From Chloroflexota bacterium (lineage in GTDB: Bacteria > Chloroflexota > Ktedonobacteria > Ktedonobacterales > JADMIN01): 64,000 nucleotides of DNA. Under the pieces are notes generated by a model. It did not search any database and was not told the DNA's origin. It worked only from the letters and a program-made list of their open reading frames with translations. Shown piece by piece: positions 51,066 to 60,199 of the stretch. The position numbers and the translations under genes are program-made. How positions within the stretch are numbered: position 1 is the first letter of the stretch; each line of letters opens with the position of its first letter. Location: NCBI GenBank assembly GCA_021323855.1, contig JAJPKE010000045.1:186001-250000 (forward strand), read 5' to 3'.

Positions 51066-52244
51066 ATGCGCCATAGGCTGGCCTACCTATTCGGCATGCT
51101 ACTGGCATCCGCTGTGTTGTTGGCCGGCTGTGGCGTGGGTGGCTCCAAACCTCTCATGACCGCAACCAGAACAGCACCAGCAACACCCGCAACACCAGTA
51201 ACCACACTCGCCTGGCAACAAGTAGCGTTACCAGCAGGCATTGATTTGAGCAATGGAAGCATCGCCGTCTCTCCGGCCAATGGGCGTGACCTCTGGCTTT
51301 GCGCGCTTACCGCCGGTGGCCATGCAACTATTTGGGCCTCGCAAGATATGGCGGCGACCTGGCAGCGAATCGCTGCATTTTCTCCCGCCACGGCTGAAAC
51401 TGCCCGTTGGTGCGCGCTTGTCGCCAGCACGCATGATCCGCATACCCTCGCCGCCGTCTTCAGTTGGGGCGCTGGCGCAGACGGCACGCTTCGCTCCATG
51501 AGCTACCTCTCCAGCGATGGCGGCATCCACTGGCAGCGATTAGCGGGTGAGGTTCAGACAATGGAAGTGGACACTTCGGGCGGTACTACCTATGCAATCC
51601 TCAATGATACTTCTAATTTTCTGCAAGAACATGCTGAATTGGTTGTTAGCACAGACGGCCTGCGGAGCTGGCGGGTGATACGGCTAGCAGGTTTGGCAGC
51701 GAATGATAGCATCGTTTCCTTCTGGCTCAATCCTACTTCTGACGACGTATTCACGGCGACCTACCGGAATACGCTTTGGCACAGCCAGGATAGTGGCGTA
51801 AGCTGGTCACGAGTCAGTACACCAAGTACACAGACCGAGCTTGGCGCGTGGCTTCCACAGCAACACCGTTGGCTGTTCTGCGGCTGGGATACTCAAGTGA
51901 GATGTAGCACAGATCTTGGCAAAACGTGGATTCCACAACCCAAATTCGGGTCCACATTCTCTTGCGCAAAATGTGGCGAGAACGGCACGCCCACGAGCAA
52001 CACAAACCCCTGTTATCCCAACGCTATCGCAGCAGATGGGGCATTGATCGCCGCCTGTCCGTTCGACAGCGATGGTCCGAGTGATGCCGTACTCACGGTG
52101 TATCGCTTGATGCCAGGGGCCACACAGTGGAGTAATCTTGGTCCGGCGCCTGCCCCTTTGAGCGCCGTTGCGGCTACTGGGCAAATCTGGTCTTTCGGTT
52201 CGATGCAAGGGACGATATCAGTCGCCATGCTTCCCGTTGATTGA
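51066..52244 (+). CDS. Lipoprotein with sialidase/BNR-like beta-propeller repeats
   Basis: 392 residues from the ATG at 51066 (GGAGG 8 nt upstream). Signal peptide HRLAYLFGMLLASAVLLAGC with lipobox LAGC (Cys23), then an Ala/Thr/Pro linker. The rest has repeated Asp-box-like strand patterns (WASQDMAATWQRI, LSSDGGIHWQRLAG, VSTDGLRSWRVIRL, WHSQDSGVSWSRV, STDLGKTWIPQP), each S-x-D-x-G-x-x-W as in BNR/VPS10 propellers. It is therefore an extracellular surface protein. The catalytic residues of sialidases are not recognised, so activity is uncertain. Confidence 0.85.
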   Translation: MRHRLAYLFGMLLASAVLLAGCGVGGSKPLMTATRTAPATPATPVTTLAWQQVALPAGIDLSNGSIAVSPANGRDLWLCALTAGGHATIWASQDMAATWQRIAAFSPATAETARWCALVASTHDPHTLAAVFSWGAGADGTLRSMSYLSSDGGIHWQRLAGEVQTMEVDTSGGTTYAILNDTSNFLQEHAELVVSTDGLRSWRVIRLAGLAANDSIVSFWLNPTSDDVFTATYRNTLWHSQDSGVSWSRVSTPSTQTELGAWLPQQHRWLFCGWDTQVRCSTDLGKTWIPQPKFGSTFSCAKCGENGTPTSNTNPCYPNAIAADGALIAACPFDSDGPSDAVLTVYRLMPGATQWSNLGPAPAPLSAVAATGQIWSFGSMQGTISVAMLPVD

Positions 52245-52419
52245 CCGCATATTGCACGCATAGTCCTATCACATACGCATCCCTCTGGCAACCGGCCCCT
52301 CAGCCGCGCTATACTATAAACTGAGCTATTGTGTGCGCCCGACAGGACTATGCGCACACGTACCCTCACGTTTCTCGTGTTTTTCGTTTGCATTGATATA
52401 GCAGGTGATATGCGGCGCT

Positions 52420-53034
52420 ATGGGGCGGAATAATCTGGTAGTGGGAACGGCGGCGACCCGGCCCATCGTTCAGGTGGAGGCTGGCACGAAAGTCTTGCGT
52501 GTCGGCGGGGTCATTCAGTCGGTTGCGGTGGATGAATCGTATACGCGGGATGTCTGGGATGCCATGCTGCCCCAGGATACGACGCATCCGCCGGCCAACG
52601 CCCTGATTCTTGGGCTGGGCGGCGGCACCATTGCTACGCTCCTGACGCAACGCTATGGTCCGGTGCCGATTGTCGGCGTCGAGTTCGATCCGGCGGTTGC
52701 GTGGCTGGCGCAGCACGAGTTCGGTCTCGCCGCGCTGCCAAACGTGCGCATCGTCGTAGAAGACGCTTTCGCCTATCTGCGGCGCTGCGAAGAACGCTTC
52801 GATGCCGTCTGTGTGGACCTGTATGTCGCTGGTAAGATGTCACATGGCGTGCTGGGCGCGGCGTTCCTACGCGATCTGCACCGCGTGTTGACGCCTGATG
52901 GCGTCGCTGCGATCAATCTCTGGCGCTCGCCCTATCTTGGCGATCAGTTGCGGCGATTGGAACGGCATCTTGACATTCGCGGCACGACGAACGTTGACGA
53001 CAATATCATCGTTTCCTGCGCCCGTAAAGCCTGA
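52420..53034 (+). CDS. Spermidine-synthase-like methyltransferase-fold protein
   Basis: 204 residues from the ATG at 52420; a GTG at 52405 is in frame. Rossmann nucleotide site ALILGLGGGTIATLLTQRYG, followed by GVEFDPAVAWLA (acidic end of strand 2) and NVRIVVEDAFAYLRRCEERF with DAVCVDLYV. This is the order of the spermidine synthase/SpeE-like family. The polyamine-synthase N-terminal beta domain is short or missing, and the catalytic Asp context differs, so it may be a generic SAM-binding enzyme. Confidence 0.8.
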   Translation: MGRNNLVVGTAATRPIVQVEAGTKVLRVGGVIQSVAVDESYTRDVWDAMLPQDTTHPPANALILGLGGGTIATLLTQRYGPVPIVGVEFDPAVAWLAQHEFGLAALPNVRIVVEDAFAYLRRCEERFDAVCVDLYVAGKMSHGVLGAAFLRDLHRVLTPDGVAAINLWRSPYLGDQLRRLERHLDIRGTTNVDDNIIVSCARKA

Positions 53035-53237
53035 TGCTCAGCCGTTTCGCGCAAGTAGGCATAGAAGAGAGTGGCAGCATTCCCCCGTCTGTTCTATGCT
53101 TGTTATCATATGTCTTGTGCTACGTGATACGCTAACAGTGGAGAGGGGGAATCCGCCTCGTTGGTGGCCCATGATCTGCATTATTTTTGTCCAGTCCAAA
53201 CACCCGTAAAGAACCGTTGTTGAAGGAGTTCCGTCTC

Positions 53238-54539
53238 ATGCAGGAGATGCACACGCCTGGCATGCAGAATGTCGTACTCGCCAGCAAATCGCTGGCCGAC
53301 TACGCGCCGGTGGTCGGTGATGATGTAATTGCCGAAATCGAGCAGCTTGCCCGACCGCTCCAGGGGGCACGTGTCATCCACATTTCGTCTACAGCCTATG
53401 GTGGCGGCGTCGCTGAGATGCTGCATACCCTTATCCCATTGATGCGTAGCGCCGGACTCGACGCAGAATGGCGTGTCATCTCCGGCTATGACGAATTTTT
53501 TTCCGTTACCAAGAGCATGCACAATGCCTTGCAGGGCATGGCGCTGGAACTGACACCAGCGATGCGCGCAACCTATCTGCATGCCAATGTAGACAATGCC
53601 GTCTATTTCGAGGATGGCTTTGACTATGTAATCGTACATGACCCGCAGCCCGCGCCGCTGCGTATGCTGCGCGCCGGCGACAGCGGACATTGGATCTGGC
53701 GCTGCCATATTGACCTGACGGCGGCCAACCCCGCCTATTGGGCTTTTCTGCGGCCATTCGTCCAGATGTATGACGCCGCGATCTTTACCATGCCCTCATA
53801 CGTCAAGAAGGACCTGAAAATTGGCAAAGTGGCCATCGTTCCACCGGCGATTGACCCACTCAGCCCCAAGAATGCGCCGATGAGCGTCGCCGATACGCGC
53901 CGCATTGTCCAGCTCTATGGCGTGAACCCGGAGCAGCCGTTGCTGGTGCAGGTGTCGCGCTTCGACCCCTGGAAAGACCCACTCGGCGTGATTGATGTCT
54001 ATCGCGGCGTCAAGCGCGAGGTGCCGGACGTGCAACTGGTGATGATCGGCTCGATGGCGCATGACGACCCGGAAGGCATGGAATATTACCAGCGCACCAA
54101 AGATTATGCGGAGAACGACCCCAATATTCACCTGCTCTCCAATCTCGATGGCATCGGCAATGTCGAGGTCAACGCTTTTCAGAGTGTGGCAACCGTTGTG
54201 CTACAGAAGTCGCTGCGTGAGGGCTTCGGCCTGACGGTGGCGGAGGGTCTGTGGAAGCACAAGCCGGTCATCGGCGGCAACGTCGGTGGCATCCCACTTC
54301 AGATCGAGGATGGCAAGTCTGGCTTTCTGGTGAACAGCATCGAAGAGTGTACTGATCGCGCATTGCAACTGATGCACGATCCGCAGCTTGCGCACCAGAT
54401 GGGTGTCTATGGTCGTGAGGAGGTTCGCCAGAAGTTCCTCTCCACCTCCAACCTGCGCCATTATCTGCGGCTCTTCAATGACCTCTCCGGCACAATGGCC
54501 GACGAGCGCCACGCGACAGTCCTCAGCAGCCATCGGTAG
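53238..54539 (+). CDS. TreT-like trehalose synthase / family 4 glycosyltransferase
   Basis: 433 residues from the ATG at 53238 (AAGGAG 9 nt upstream). Features: VIHISSTAYGGGVAEMLHTL, LDAEWRVISGYDEFFSVTKS with the N-x5-LQG motif, DYVIVHDPQPAPLRM, GHWIWRCHIDLTAANPAYWA, SRFDPWKDPLGVIDVYR, LVMIGSMAHDDPEG and LREGFGLTVAEGLWKHKPVI (E-x7-E). The RCHID-...-W-x-FLRPF run is the TreT/GT4 pattern, where NDP-glucose plus glucose gives trehalose. The family fit is good; the exact substrate is inferred. Confidence 0.88.
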   Translation: MQEMHTPGMQNVVLASKSLADYAPVVGDDVIAEIEQLARPLQGARVIHISSTAYGGGVAEMLHTLIPLMRSAGLDAEWRVISGYDEFFSVTKSMHNALQGMALELTPAMRATYLHANVDNAVYFEDGFDYVIVHDPQPAPLRMLRAGDSGHWIWRCHIDLTAANPAYWAFLRPFVQMYDAAIFTMPSYVKKDLKIGKVAIVPPAIDPLSPKNAPMSVADTRRIVQLYGVNPEQPLLVQVSRFDPWKDPLGVIDVYRGVKREVPDVQLVMIGSMAHDDPEGMEYYQRTKDYAENDPNIHLLSNLDGIGNVEVNAFQSVATVVLQKSLREGFGLTVAEGLWKHKPVIGGNVGGIPLQIEDGKSGFLVNSIEECTDRALQLMHDPQLAHQMGVYGREEVRQKFLSTSNLRHYLRLFNDLSGTMADERHATVLSSHR

Positions 54540-54569
54540 TCCTTACCCTTACCCCAGCGGTGCTCTGCG

Positions 54570-54608
54570 CTCCCCTCTCCTCGTGGGAGAGGGGCCGGGG
54601 GTGGGGTC
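54570..54608 (-). repeat. Dispersed GC-rich palindrome, copy 8
   Basis: CTCCCCTCTCCTCGTGGGAG then AGGGGCCGGGGGTGGGGTC. It is in tandem with copy 9, in the gap between the glycosyltransferase and nnr. Confidence 0.85.
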
Positions 54609-54621
54609 TCTCCACTCTGCG

Positions 54622-54663
54622 CTCCCCTCTCCCGCGCACGGGGGAGGGGTTAGGGGTGGGGTC
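54622..54663 (-). repeat. Dispersed GC-rich palindrome, copy 9
   Basis: CTCCCCTCTCCCGCGCACGG then GGGAGGGGTTAGGGGTGGGG, the GCGCAC-loop subtype also seen in copy 5. It ends 18 bp before the nnr ATG. Confidence 0.85.
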
Positions 54664-54680
54664 TGAAGGAGGCGTCATCC

Positions 54681-56237
54681 ATGCGAGTGGTCAGCGTTGC
54701 CGAAATGCGCGATATCGAACAGCGAGCCGACCGTGACTATGGACTCACAGGGGCCATCCTGATGGATCACGCTGGCCACAGCGTCGCCACCTTCCTGCGC
54801 GAACGGCTGGGCGGCGATGTTGCCGGGCGCGACATCCTGGTCCTGGTGGGACCGGGCAACAACGGCGGCGATGGGCGTGTCATGGGTCGCTACCTCACAG
54901 AGTGGGGCGCGAACATCACGTATTATGCCTGGAAAGAGCAGCGTCTGGAAATAGGCGCGCGCACTATCTCCGTTAACGATGATCTCGCGGCGGTGCGTGA
55001 AACCATCACACAGAGCGCCGTCGTGGTGGATGCGCTGCTGGGCACCGGCACTGCACGCCCGCTGACGCCGAGCATGCGCCAGCTTCTCGCCTGTGTCGCG
55101 GAAGAGAAGCAGCGCCGCTCCCAACTGCTCATCCTGGCGGTGGACCTGCCGACCGGACTCAACGCCGACACCGGCGCAGTGGATGAGGGCACGCTGGCCG
55201 CCGATCTGACGGTGACGCTGGCTTTCCCCAAGCTGGGCCTCTTTTTCTTCCCCGGCGCAAACTACATTGGCGACCTCAAGATCGGCGGGATTGGTCTGCC
55301 CGATGACATGCCTATCACCGCTGGATTGGAACTGCTGGACGCGGCGATGCTGCGTCCGCTGCTGCCCAAGCGCCCGCTCGACAGCAACAAGGGCACCTTT
55401 GGCAAGGTAATGGTGCTGGCGGGTTCGCTGCCGTATCCCGGCTCTGCGTACCTGGCGGCGACAGCGGCGGGGCGCATCGGCGCGGGACTGGTGACGCTGG
55501 CCGTCTCGCCGGAGCTTGCGCTGATCTACGCGGAAAAGCTCTCTGAGGCGACCTTTCACCTCATGCCACCCAATAGCGCCACGCCAGAGGAGCGCGCCGG
55601 GTCGCTGCTCGACGCGCTCAAGACGCTCAAGGGCTATCGCGCGCTGGTAGTAGGGCCGGGGCTGGGCCAGAGCGACGAAACCCGCGCCCTGTTGCTGCGT
55701 CTCTTCGCGGGCATCCGCGCCTTGCCGGAGGATGAACGCCCGCGCCTGCTGGTGGACGCCGATGGGCTGAACAACCTCTCGCATGTCGAACGCTGGTGGG
55801 AGCAGTTGCCAGCGGAGACGGTGATTACTCCCCACCCTGGCGAGATGGCGCGGCTGCGAGGCGGCGCAAAGGTCTCCGGCGGCGGACCCGACCGGCTGGA
55901 GGTGATCCGCGAGGTGGCGCGCGACTGGCAGCTCACCATCGTCCTCAAAGGGGCTAACACGCTGATCGCCGGAGCGGATGGTGCGCTGCGCATCAATGCG
56001 CCGGGCAATCCTGCGCTGGCGACCGCTGGCACCGGCGATGTGCTGGCTGGAACGATAGGCGGCCTGCTGGCGCAGGGACTCGCGCCGCTCGACGCTGCCA
56101 GCGCAGGCGTCTATCTGCACAGCCGCGCTGGTTTCCACGTCTCCGCGCGGCTCGGTGACGCTGGCCTGCTCGCCGCCGACCTCTTGCCGGAGCTACCGCT
56201 AGCCCTCCGCGCGTTGAAAAGCGGTTCCTCTCATTGA
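54681..56237 (+). CDS. nnr: Bifunctional NAD(P)HX epimerase/dehydratase
   Basis: Repairs hydrated NAD(P)H. 518 residues, two fused domains. Epimerase (about 1-220): DHAGHSVATFLRERL, VGPGNNGGDGRVMGRYL (substrate site) and DALLGTG. Dehydratase, ADP-dependent (about 235-515): KGTFGKVMVLAGSLPYPGSA, AAGRIGAGLVTLAV, LVVGPGLGQSD, LLVDADGLNNLSH, VITPHPGEMARL, IVLKGANTLIAGADG, and NPALATAGTGDVLAGTIGGL (ATP/ADP site with catalytic Asp). Good Shine-Dalgarno (GGAGG, 8 nt). Confidence 0.96.
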   Translation: MRVVSVAEMRDIEQRADRDYGLTGAILMDHAGHSVATFLRERLGGDVAGRDILVLVGPGNNGGDGRVMGRYLTEWGANITYYAWKEQRLEIGARTISVNDDLAAVRETITQSAVVVDALLGTGTARPLTPSMRQLLACVAEEKQRRSQLLILAVDLPTGLNADTGAVDEGTLAADLTVTLAFPKLGLFFFPGANYIGDLKIGGIGLPDDMPITAGLELLDAAMLRPLLPKRPLDSNKGTFGKVMVLAGSLPYPGSAYLAATAAGRIGAGLVTLAVSPELALIYAEKLSEATFHLMPPNSATPEERAGSLLDALKTLKGYRALVVGPGLGQSDETRALLLRLFAGIRALPEDERPRLLVDADGLNNLSHVERWWEQLPAETVITPHPGEMARLRGGAKVSGGGPDRLEVIREVARDWQLTIVLKGANTLIAGADGALRINAPGNPALATAGTGDVLAGTIGGLLAQGLAPLDAASAGVYLHSRAGFHVSARLGDAGLLAADLLPELPLALRALKSGSSH

Positions 56238-56303
56238 ACATGCAAACCATGCCACAATCTCTATGCAGCGGTCCTGTTCTTGCAGAATAGCGTTGGCGTC
56301 GAA

Positions 56304-56340
56304 TCTGCCCCTGGCAGGAAATGCCAGGGAGCAGGTTTTT
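56304..56340 (+). terminator. Intrinsic terminator of nnr
   Basis: Core stem CCCTGGCA / TGCCAGGG (56309-56316 and 56322-56329, loop GGAAA) extended by CTGC / GCAG, followed by GGTTTTTGGGG. It lies about 70 bp past the nnr stop. Confidence 0.75.
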
Positions 56341-56463
56341 GGGGAGAGGGCCAGCCTGCTTCGGCCCTCGATGTGTTCACAACGTGCATAGTGATGCCAC
56401 AGCCCGCGCATATGCTACGGAGCGGCATCCGAACAAGCCAAGAGACAGGAGCGACGAAAACGT

Positions 56464-56928
56464 ATGTCAACCCAGGCTGATTACACTCCCGACGAGTGGA
56501 ATGTCATCGTCCATGCCCCAGCGCAGGCCTCGATGCTGGTGGTCAACTCCGATAAGAGCGGCGGGATCATGGGGCAATTCGCCATCGTCCAGGAGACCAA
56601 AGATGCCCGCGCCGCCGTCCAGAATGCCGCTGATACGGGCGTTGGACTGGTGAAAGAGGCGGCAAGCTCTCTCCTGGAGGAGACGTCCTGGCGTCCGATG
56701 ATCGAAGGCGCCACCGCTGAGAAGGTCACGTCATACCTGCAACGGGCCAACAGCATCGTCAAGATGAAGGCCACGCCGGATGAAGCGACCGCCTACCGCA
56801 AGTATGTCTACGACGTTGCCACGCATACCGCCTCTGCCGTCGCCGAAACCAAAGGCGGCCCGCAGACCAGCGACAAAGAAAAGGTCGCCTTGCAGCAGAT
56901 CGCCAAGATGATCGAACTCAACGGCTAA
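56464..56928 (+). CDS. Hypothetical conserved protein
   Basis: 154 residues, soluble, alpha-helical. Start at the ATG preceded by GGAG at about 12 nt. It opens STQADYTPDEWNVIVHAPAQ, then ASMLVVNSDKSGGIMGQFA, a pattern I associate with a family of short actinobacterial/chloroflexi hypotheticals (EW..I..AP..A...V....SG). The second half is helical with TYLQRAN-type and AVAETKGG runs. Function unknown. It sits in its own unit between nnr and dps. Confidence 0.75.
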   Translation: MSTQADYTPDEWNVIVHAPAQASMLVVNSDKSGGIMGQFAIVQETKDARAAVQNAADTGVGLVKEAASSLLEETSWRPMIEGATAEKVTSYLQRANSIVKMKATPDEATAYRKYVYDVATHTASAVAETKGGPQTSDKEKVALQQIAKMIELNG

Positions 56929-57026
56929 CAAACAACCACCAGACACGACAACATCTAGCACGACATGCGTGCGAAAGCGCCTTTCTCAAATGGGGGAAGG
57001 CGCTTTCGCTGCCCGGCGCAAGGATT

Positions 57027-57046
57027 GGCAGACAGGAATGTCTGCC
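57027..57046. repeat. Dispersed 20-bp palindrome, copy 1 of 2
   Basis: GGCAGACAGGAATGTCTGCC: 8-bp arms with GGAA loop. At least 23 bp including flanking TTG and CC are identical to the copy at 62981-63000. It lies 160 bp before dps. Confidence 0.88.
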
Positions 57047-57207
57047 CCCACCAGAACGAGCATCACGTGCCTACCCCACCGAAATGAGCCGCCAATCGGA
57101 AGAGAGCGCGCCGCTACGTCGCTCCCTTTGGCACTGTCCATGCGGTACCCATGCCCTAGAGTAGAAACAACACAAGCGTATGGCTGCTTAAAGGAGCAAC
57201 ATCAACA

Positions 57208-57789
57208 ATGGCTGGCACATCAATGAAAACGCCGACCCATGCCGAGCACACGACCAATGGACACCGCAAACAGGTGTCATCGTATCCCGCGCCAAAGCAA
57301 CTGGCGACGCCGACCGATCTGACCGAGAAAGAGGTAGGGGCCATCGTTCAGGCGGTCAATCCGTTGATTGCCGATACCTTCGCGCTCTACGTCAAGACCA
57401 AGAACTTTCACTGGCACCTCTCCGGCTCGCATTTCCGCGACTATCATCTCCTGTTAGATGAGCATGCGGAGGGCCTCTTCGCATCCATTGATACGCTGGC
57501 GGAGCGGATGCGGCGCATTGGCGGCACCACTATCCGTAGCCTCTCGCATATCGAGCAGTTGCAGACCATCCAGGATGACAACGACGACTACGTGCCAGCC
57601 GGCGAAATGATGCAACGCCTGCTACGCGACAACGCCCATATGGCGGAGGCGCAGCGCGCCGCCATCGAGGTCTGCGACAAGAACCGCGATACCGTGACGA
57701 GCAACCTATTGCAAGAGATACTCGACGAGACGGAACGGCGCAAGTGGTTCCTGTATGAGATCGTGCAGGGCATGGATAACACCAACTAG
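57208..57789 (+). CDS. dps: Dps-family DNA-starvation/ferritin-like protein
   Basis: 193 residues. Dodecameric mini-ferritin that oxidises Fe2+ with H2O2 and shields DNA. AAGGAG precedes the ATG by 11 nt. The ferroxidase motif is KTKNFHWHLSGSHFRDYHLL followed by LDEHAEGLFASIDTLAERMR (His, His, Asp and Glu ligands; about 66-100). It has an N-terminal extension of about 35 residues with Lys and His (MKTPTHAEHTTNGHRKQ) that may bind DNA. C-terminal RRKWFLYEIVQ. Followed by a strong terminator. Confidence 0.95.
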   Translation: MAGTSMKTPTHAEHTTNGHRKQVSSYPAPKQLATPTDLTEKEVGAIVQAVNPLIADTFALYVKTKNFHWHLSGSHFRDYHLLLDEHAEGLFASIDTLAERMRRIGGTTIRSLSHIEQLQTIQDDNDDYVPAGEMMQRLLRDNAHMAEAQRAAIEVCDKNRDTVTSNLLQEILDETERRKWFLYEIVQGMDNTN

Positions 57790-57805
57790 CCGCGAAAAAG
57801 AGAGA

Positions 57806-57838
57806 GCGGGACGGATAGCAAACGTCTATCCGTCCCGC
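57806..57838. terminator. Terminator after dps
   Basis: Arms 57806-57817 and 57827-57838 (GCGGGACGGATA, 12 bp perfect) followed on the plus strand by TCTTTGTTG; on the minus strand it serves the converging methyltransferase gene. Confidence 0.85.
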
Positions 57839-57853
57839 TCTTTGTTGATGGTC

Positions 57854-58762
57854 TCACGCCTGCTGGCGCTGCCCGTAGGCGAGATAGAACGGCAGGACGC
57901 CTTTGCCTTTGGGGCGCGCAAACTCGTCTTTTGCCAGCGCCATCAGGTGATCGTACTGCTGTTCGCTGGCAATGTTCGCAGCGATGACCCCGGCGCGCAA
58001 CGCCTGGGCGACGGCCATGCAGTCGGTTGCGCTCATGACGCCGATGTGCCCGCCCCAGGCGCCCATCGGGAAGAGCAGGTGATGCTGGGTGACGTTGCCC
58101 AGCCCGCCGTGGCGCAAGAGGTCGCCCAGCGTGTGGCCCATTGTAAAATCAACGCCACGCTTGGCGCAGAGGGCAATCCAGGTGTTCCAGAGTCCGGTCA
58201 AGCCTGGCCCGCCGTCCTGGGGCACGCCACATTCCGCCAGCTCGATCCAGCCGCCCGGCTTCGTCACCCGCGTCAACTCCTGAATGACATCCGGCCAGCG
58301 CGCGCTGGGAATCGCCGTGATGAGCAGCCGCTGATGCACGAAATCGAAGCTGCGGTCAGGGAAAGGCAGCCGCTCCAATACGTTGCCCTGCGTGAATGAA
58401 TAGTTGGCTGGGCGAGCTGTCAACCCATGCCCCAGCGTGGTCGCCTCGTCCACCGCCGGCGGAACGAGATCCACTCCCGTCACCTGCGCCAGCGGAAAGA
58501 GCGCCGCCATCTCCATCCCCCAGCGCCCGGAGCCGGAGCCGACATCCAGAATGCTGGTGGGGTTTTGTAATGGCGAGGCATAGTTGCCCCGGAAGCCAGT
58601 GCGGAGCAGATAATGCTGGAAATCCAGCCGGTTGACCTCCGCCATATCTTTGGGCAAGGGATAGGTGGCGGATTGCAGATGACGACGACCACCAAACAAG
58701 AAGAAGCGATGCTCGCGCGGGTCGTCCACCACGACCGCGCGGCGTCTCCGGAACCAAGCCAT
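57854..58762 (-). CDS. Class I SAM-dependent methyltransferase
   Basis: 302 residues. SAM motif ILDVGSGSGRWGMEMA (about 71-86), TGVDLV (motif II, about 94-99), NVLERLPFPDRSFDFVHQRL (about 126-145), VTKPGGWIELAECG (motif IV). A basic N-terminus (MAWFRRRRAVVVDDP) precedes the fold. This UbiE/Methyltransf_25-like type has unknown substrate. It converges on dps across the terminator at 57806-57838. Confidence 0.88.
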   Translation of the reverse strand: MAWFRRRRAVVVDDPREHRFFLFGGRRHLQSATYPLPKDMAEVNRLDFQHYLLRTGFRGNYASPLQNPTSILDVGSGSGRWGMEMAALFPLAQVTGVDLVPPAVDEATTLGHGLTARPANYSFTQGNVLERLPFPDRSFDFVHQRLLITAIPSARWPDVIQELTRVTKPGGWIELAECGVPQDGGPGLTGLWNTWIALCAKRGVDFTMGHTLGDLLRHGGLGNVTQHHLLFPMGAWGGHIGVMSATDCMAVAQALRAGVIAANIASEQQYDHLMALAKDEFARPKGKGVLPFYLAYGQRQQA

Positions 58763-58926
58763 ATGTTGAATCGCTCCACTCTCCTACAAAAGCACAATGC
58801 AAACGCAAGAGCGAGGTTGTCCGATAACTGTTACTTCCTAAAGATAGCAGCCGTGTCAAGCTGCCACCTACGCCAGTAAAGCACATGATGTGGCACAAAG
58901 GTAAGCCCAAATAGGGCAGAAAAGAT

Positions 58927-58961
58927 GCCGCCGCTTTGCTCAAAACACCCAAAGCGGCGGC
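58927..58961 (-). terminator. Terminator after msrA
   Basis: Arms 58927-58937 and 58951-58961 (GCCGCCGCTTT, 11 bp perfect). On the minus strand it is followed by ATCTTTTCTGCC. It lies 29 bp past the msrA stop. Confidence 0.8.
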
Positions 58962-58989
58962 ATAGTGCTAACAGCGTATGTGCGTGCGG

Positions 58990-59481
58990 CTAGATATGGC
59001 ACTGGCTCAAGCCGCGCTTCTCCAGGTATTGCTGGTGATAGTCTTCGGCGCGGTAGAAGGCGGGCGCGGGCAGAATCTGCGTGACAATGGGCTTCTTATA
59101 CGCGCCAGAGCGTTCCAGCGCCTCCTTTGAGGCGATAGCCGCTGCTTCCTGTTCCAGCGTATGGAAGAAGATCACCGAGCGATACTGATCGCCAATGTCC
59201 GGTCCCTGCCGGTTGAGTTGCGTCGGATCGTGATTTTCCCAGAAGACTTTCAGCAGGGCGTCATACGAGACGCGGCTGGGGTCGTACTCGACCTGCACCA
59301 CCTCGGCGTGGCCGGTGGTATGCGAGCAAACGTCACGATAGGTCGGGTTTTCCGTTGTGCCGCCAGCATAGCCAACCGTCGTCGCGACAACGCCGGGCAC
59401 CTGGCGGAAGTCCGCCTCCACGCCCCAGAAACAGCCAGCGCCGAAGGTCGCCTTTTCCACAGTTTGATGTTCCATGCTCAT
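58990..59481 (-). CDS. msrA: Peptide methionine-S-sulfoxide reductase
   Basis: Repairs methionine-S-oxide in proteins. 163 residues; ATG at 59481 with GAGGA 7 nt upstream. The active site is GAGCFWGVEADF (catalytic Cys17, then the Phe-Trp pocket), TTVGYAGG, SHTTGHAEVVQVEYDP, FWENHDPTQLNRQGPDIGDQ (Glu/Asp hydrogen-bonding residues) and the C-terminal AEDYHQQYLEKRG with a resolving Cys in SQCHI. It is in a single-gene unit. Confidence 0.96.
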   Translation of the reverse strand: MSMEHQTVEKATFGAGCFWGVEADFRQVPGVVATTVGYAGGTTENPTYRDVCSHTTGHAEVVQVEYDPSRVSYDALLKVFWENHDPTQLNRQGPDIGDQYRSVIFFHTLEQEAAAIASKEALERSGAYKKPIVTQILPAPAFYRAEDYHQQYLEKRGLSQCHI

Positions 59482-59651
59482 ATCTGAATCCTCGAAATCT
59501 CACGAACGCCGGAGTCTGGTCCGGCTTGAAGTTTGTATGGAAGATGCCTCCATTGCATTCTATCCTATCGCAATCCACTTACATCTGTATTACGTTTGCG
59601 AGGCCGAACTGGTTTACTCTGGACCGCAAACATGCGGCAATCCAACGGACT

Positions 59652-60071
59652 TCAGCGACCCTGGTTGGTGAGGCGCTGACCGGCGATGGTCACGGCGTGG
59701 AGGAAATCATCAACATCGAAGGGTTTGGCAACGACCTGCACGGCGAGCTTGGTCAGAAGACGAATGAGCGCCAGACGCATCGAGAGGCGCGCGGCGCTGA
59801 GCAGAATGAAGCTATAGCGTTTGGAAAGTTTGCGGTCCTGCGCAATATCGCGCAGCAATTCGACGCCATCGAAGCGCGGCATGAATTGATCGAGCACCAC
59901 CACCATCTTGCCGCTCTCTGCCGAACGAAGGATGCGCAGCGCCTCTTCGCCTTCCCGCGCCTCGATCACCTCATAGCCGGTGTCTTCGAGGACTTCCCGC
60001 AGCGTCTCGCGCAAGGCATCGTCATATTGGATGACCAGCACCCGGAACGCAGGTGGGTGTTCGTGTGACAT
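59652..60071 (-). CDS. Single-domain response regulator (CheY-like receiver)
   Basis: 139 residues with only a REC domain. Acidic pocket VLVIQYDD (Asp17, Asp18), phospho-acceptor VVVLDQFMPRFDG (Asp61), Ser in LLSAARLS and Lys in VVAKPFDVDD. GGAGG precedes the ATG. No output domain, so it signals by protein binding or through a phosphorelay; no partner kinase is nearby. Confidence 0.9.
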   Translation of the reverse strand: MSHEHPPAFRVLVIQYDDALRETLREVLEDTGYEVIEAREGEEALRILRSAESGKMVVVLDQFMPRFDGVELLRDIAQDRKLSKRYSFILLSAARLSMRLALIRLLTKLAVQVVAKPFDVDDFLHAVTIAGQRLTNQGR

Positions 60072-60199
60072 GCGCGCCTCCGTCTACGGTGAAGGTGTCT
60101 ACCACGCAAACCTGTACGGCTGATGAGTTCGCAGCTAGTATAGCAGGTTGGCGCGGCTTGTCTACATCCACTTTCGTGTGAGACGGAGGCGCCAGAAAG

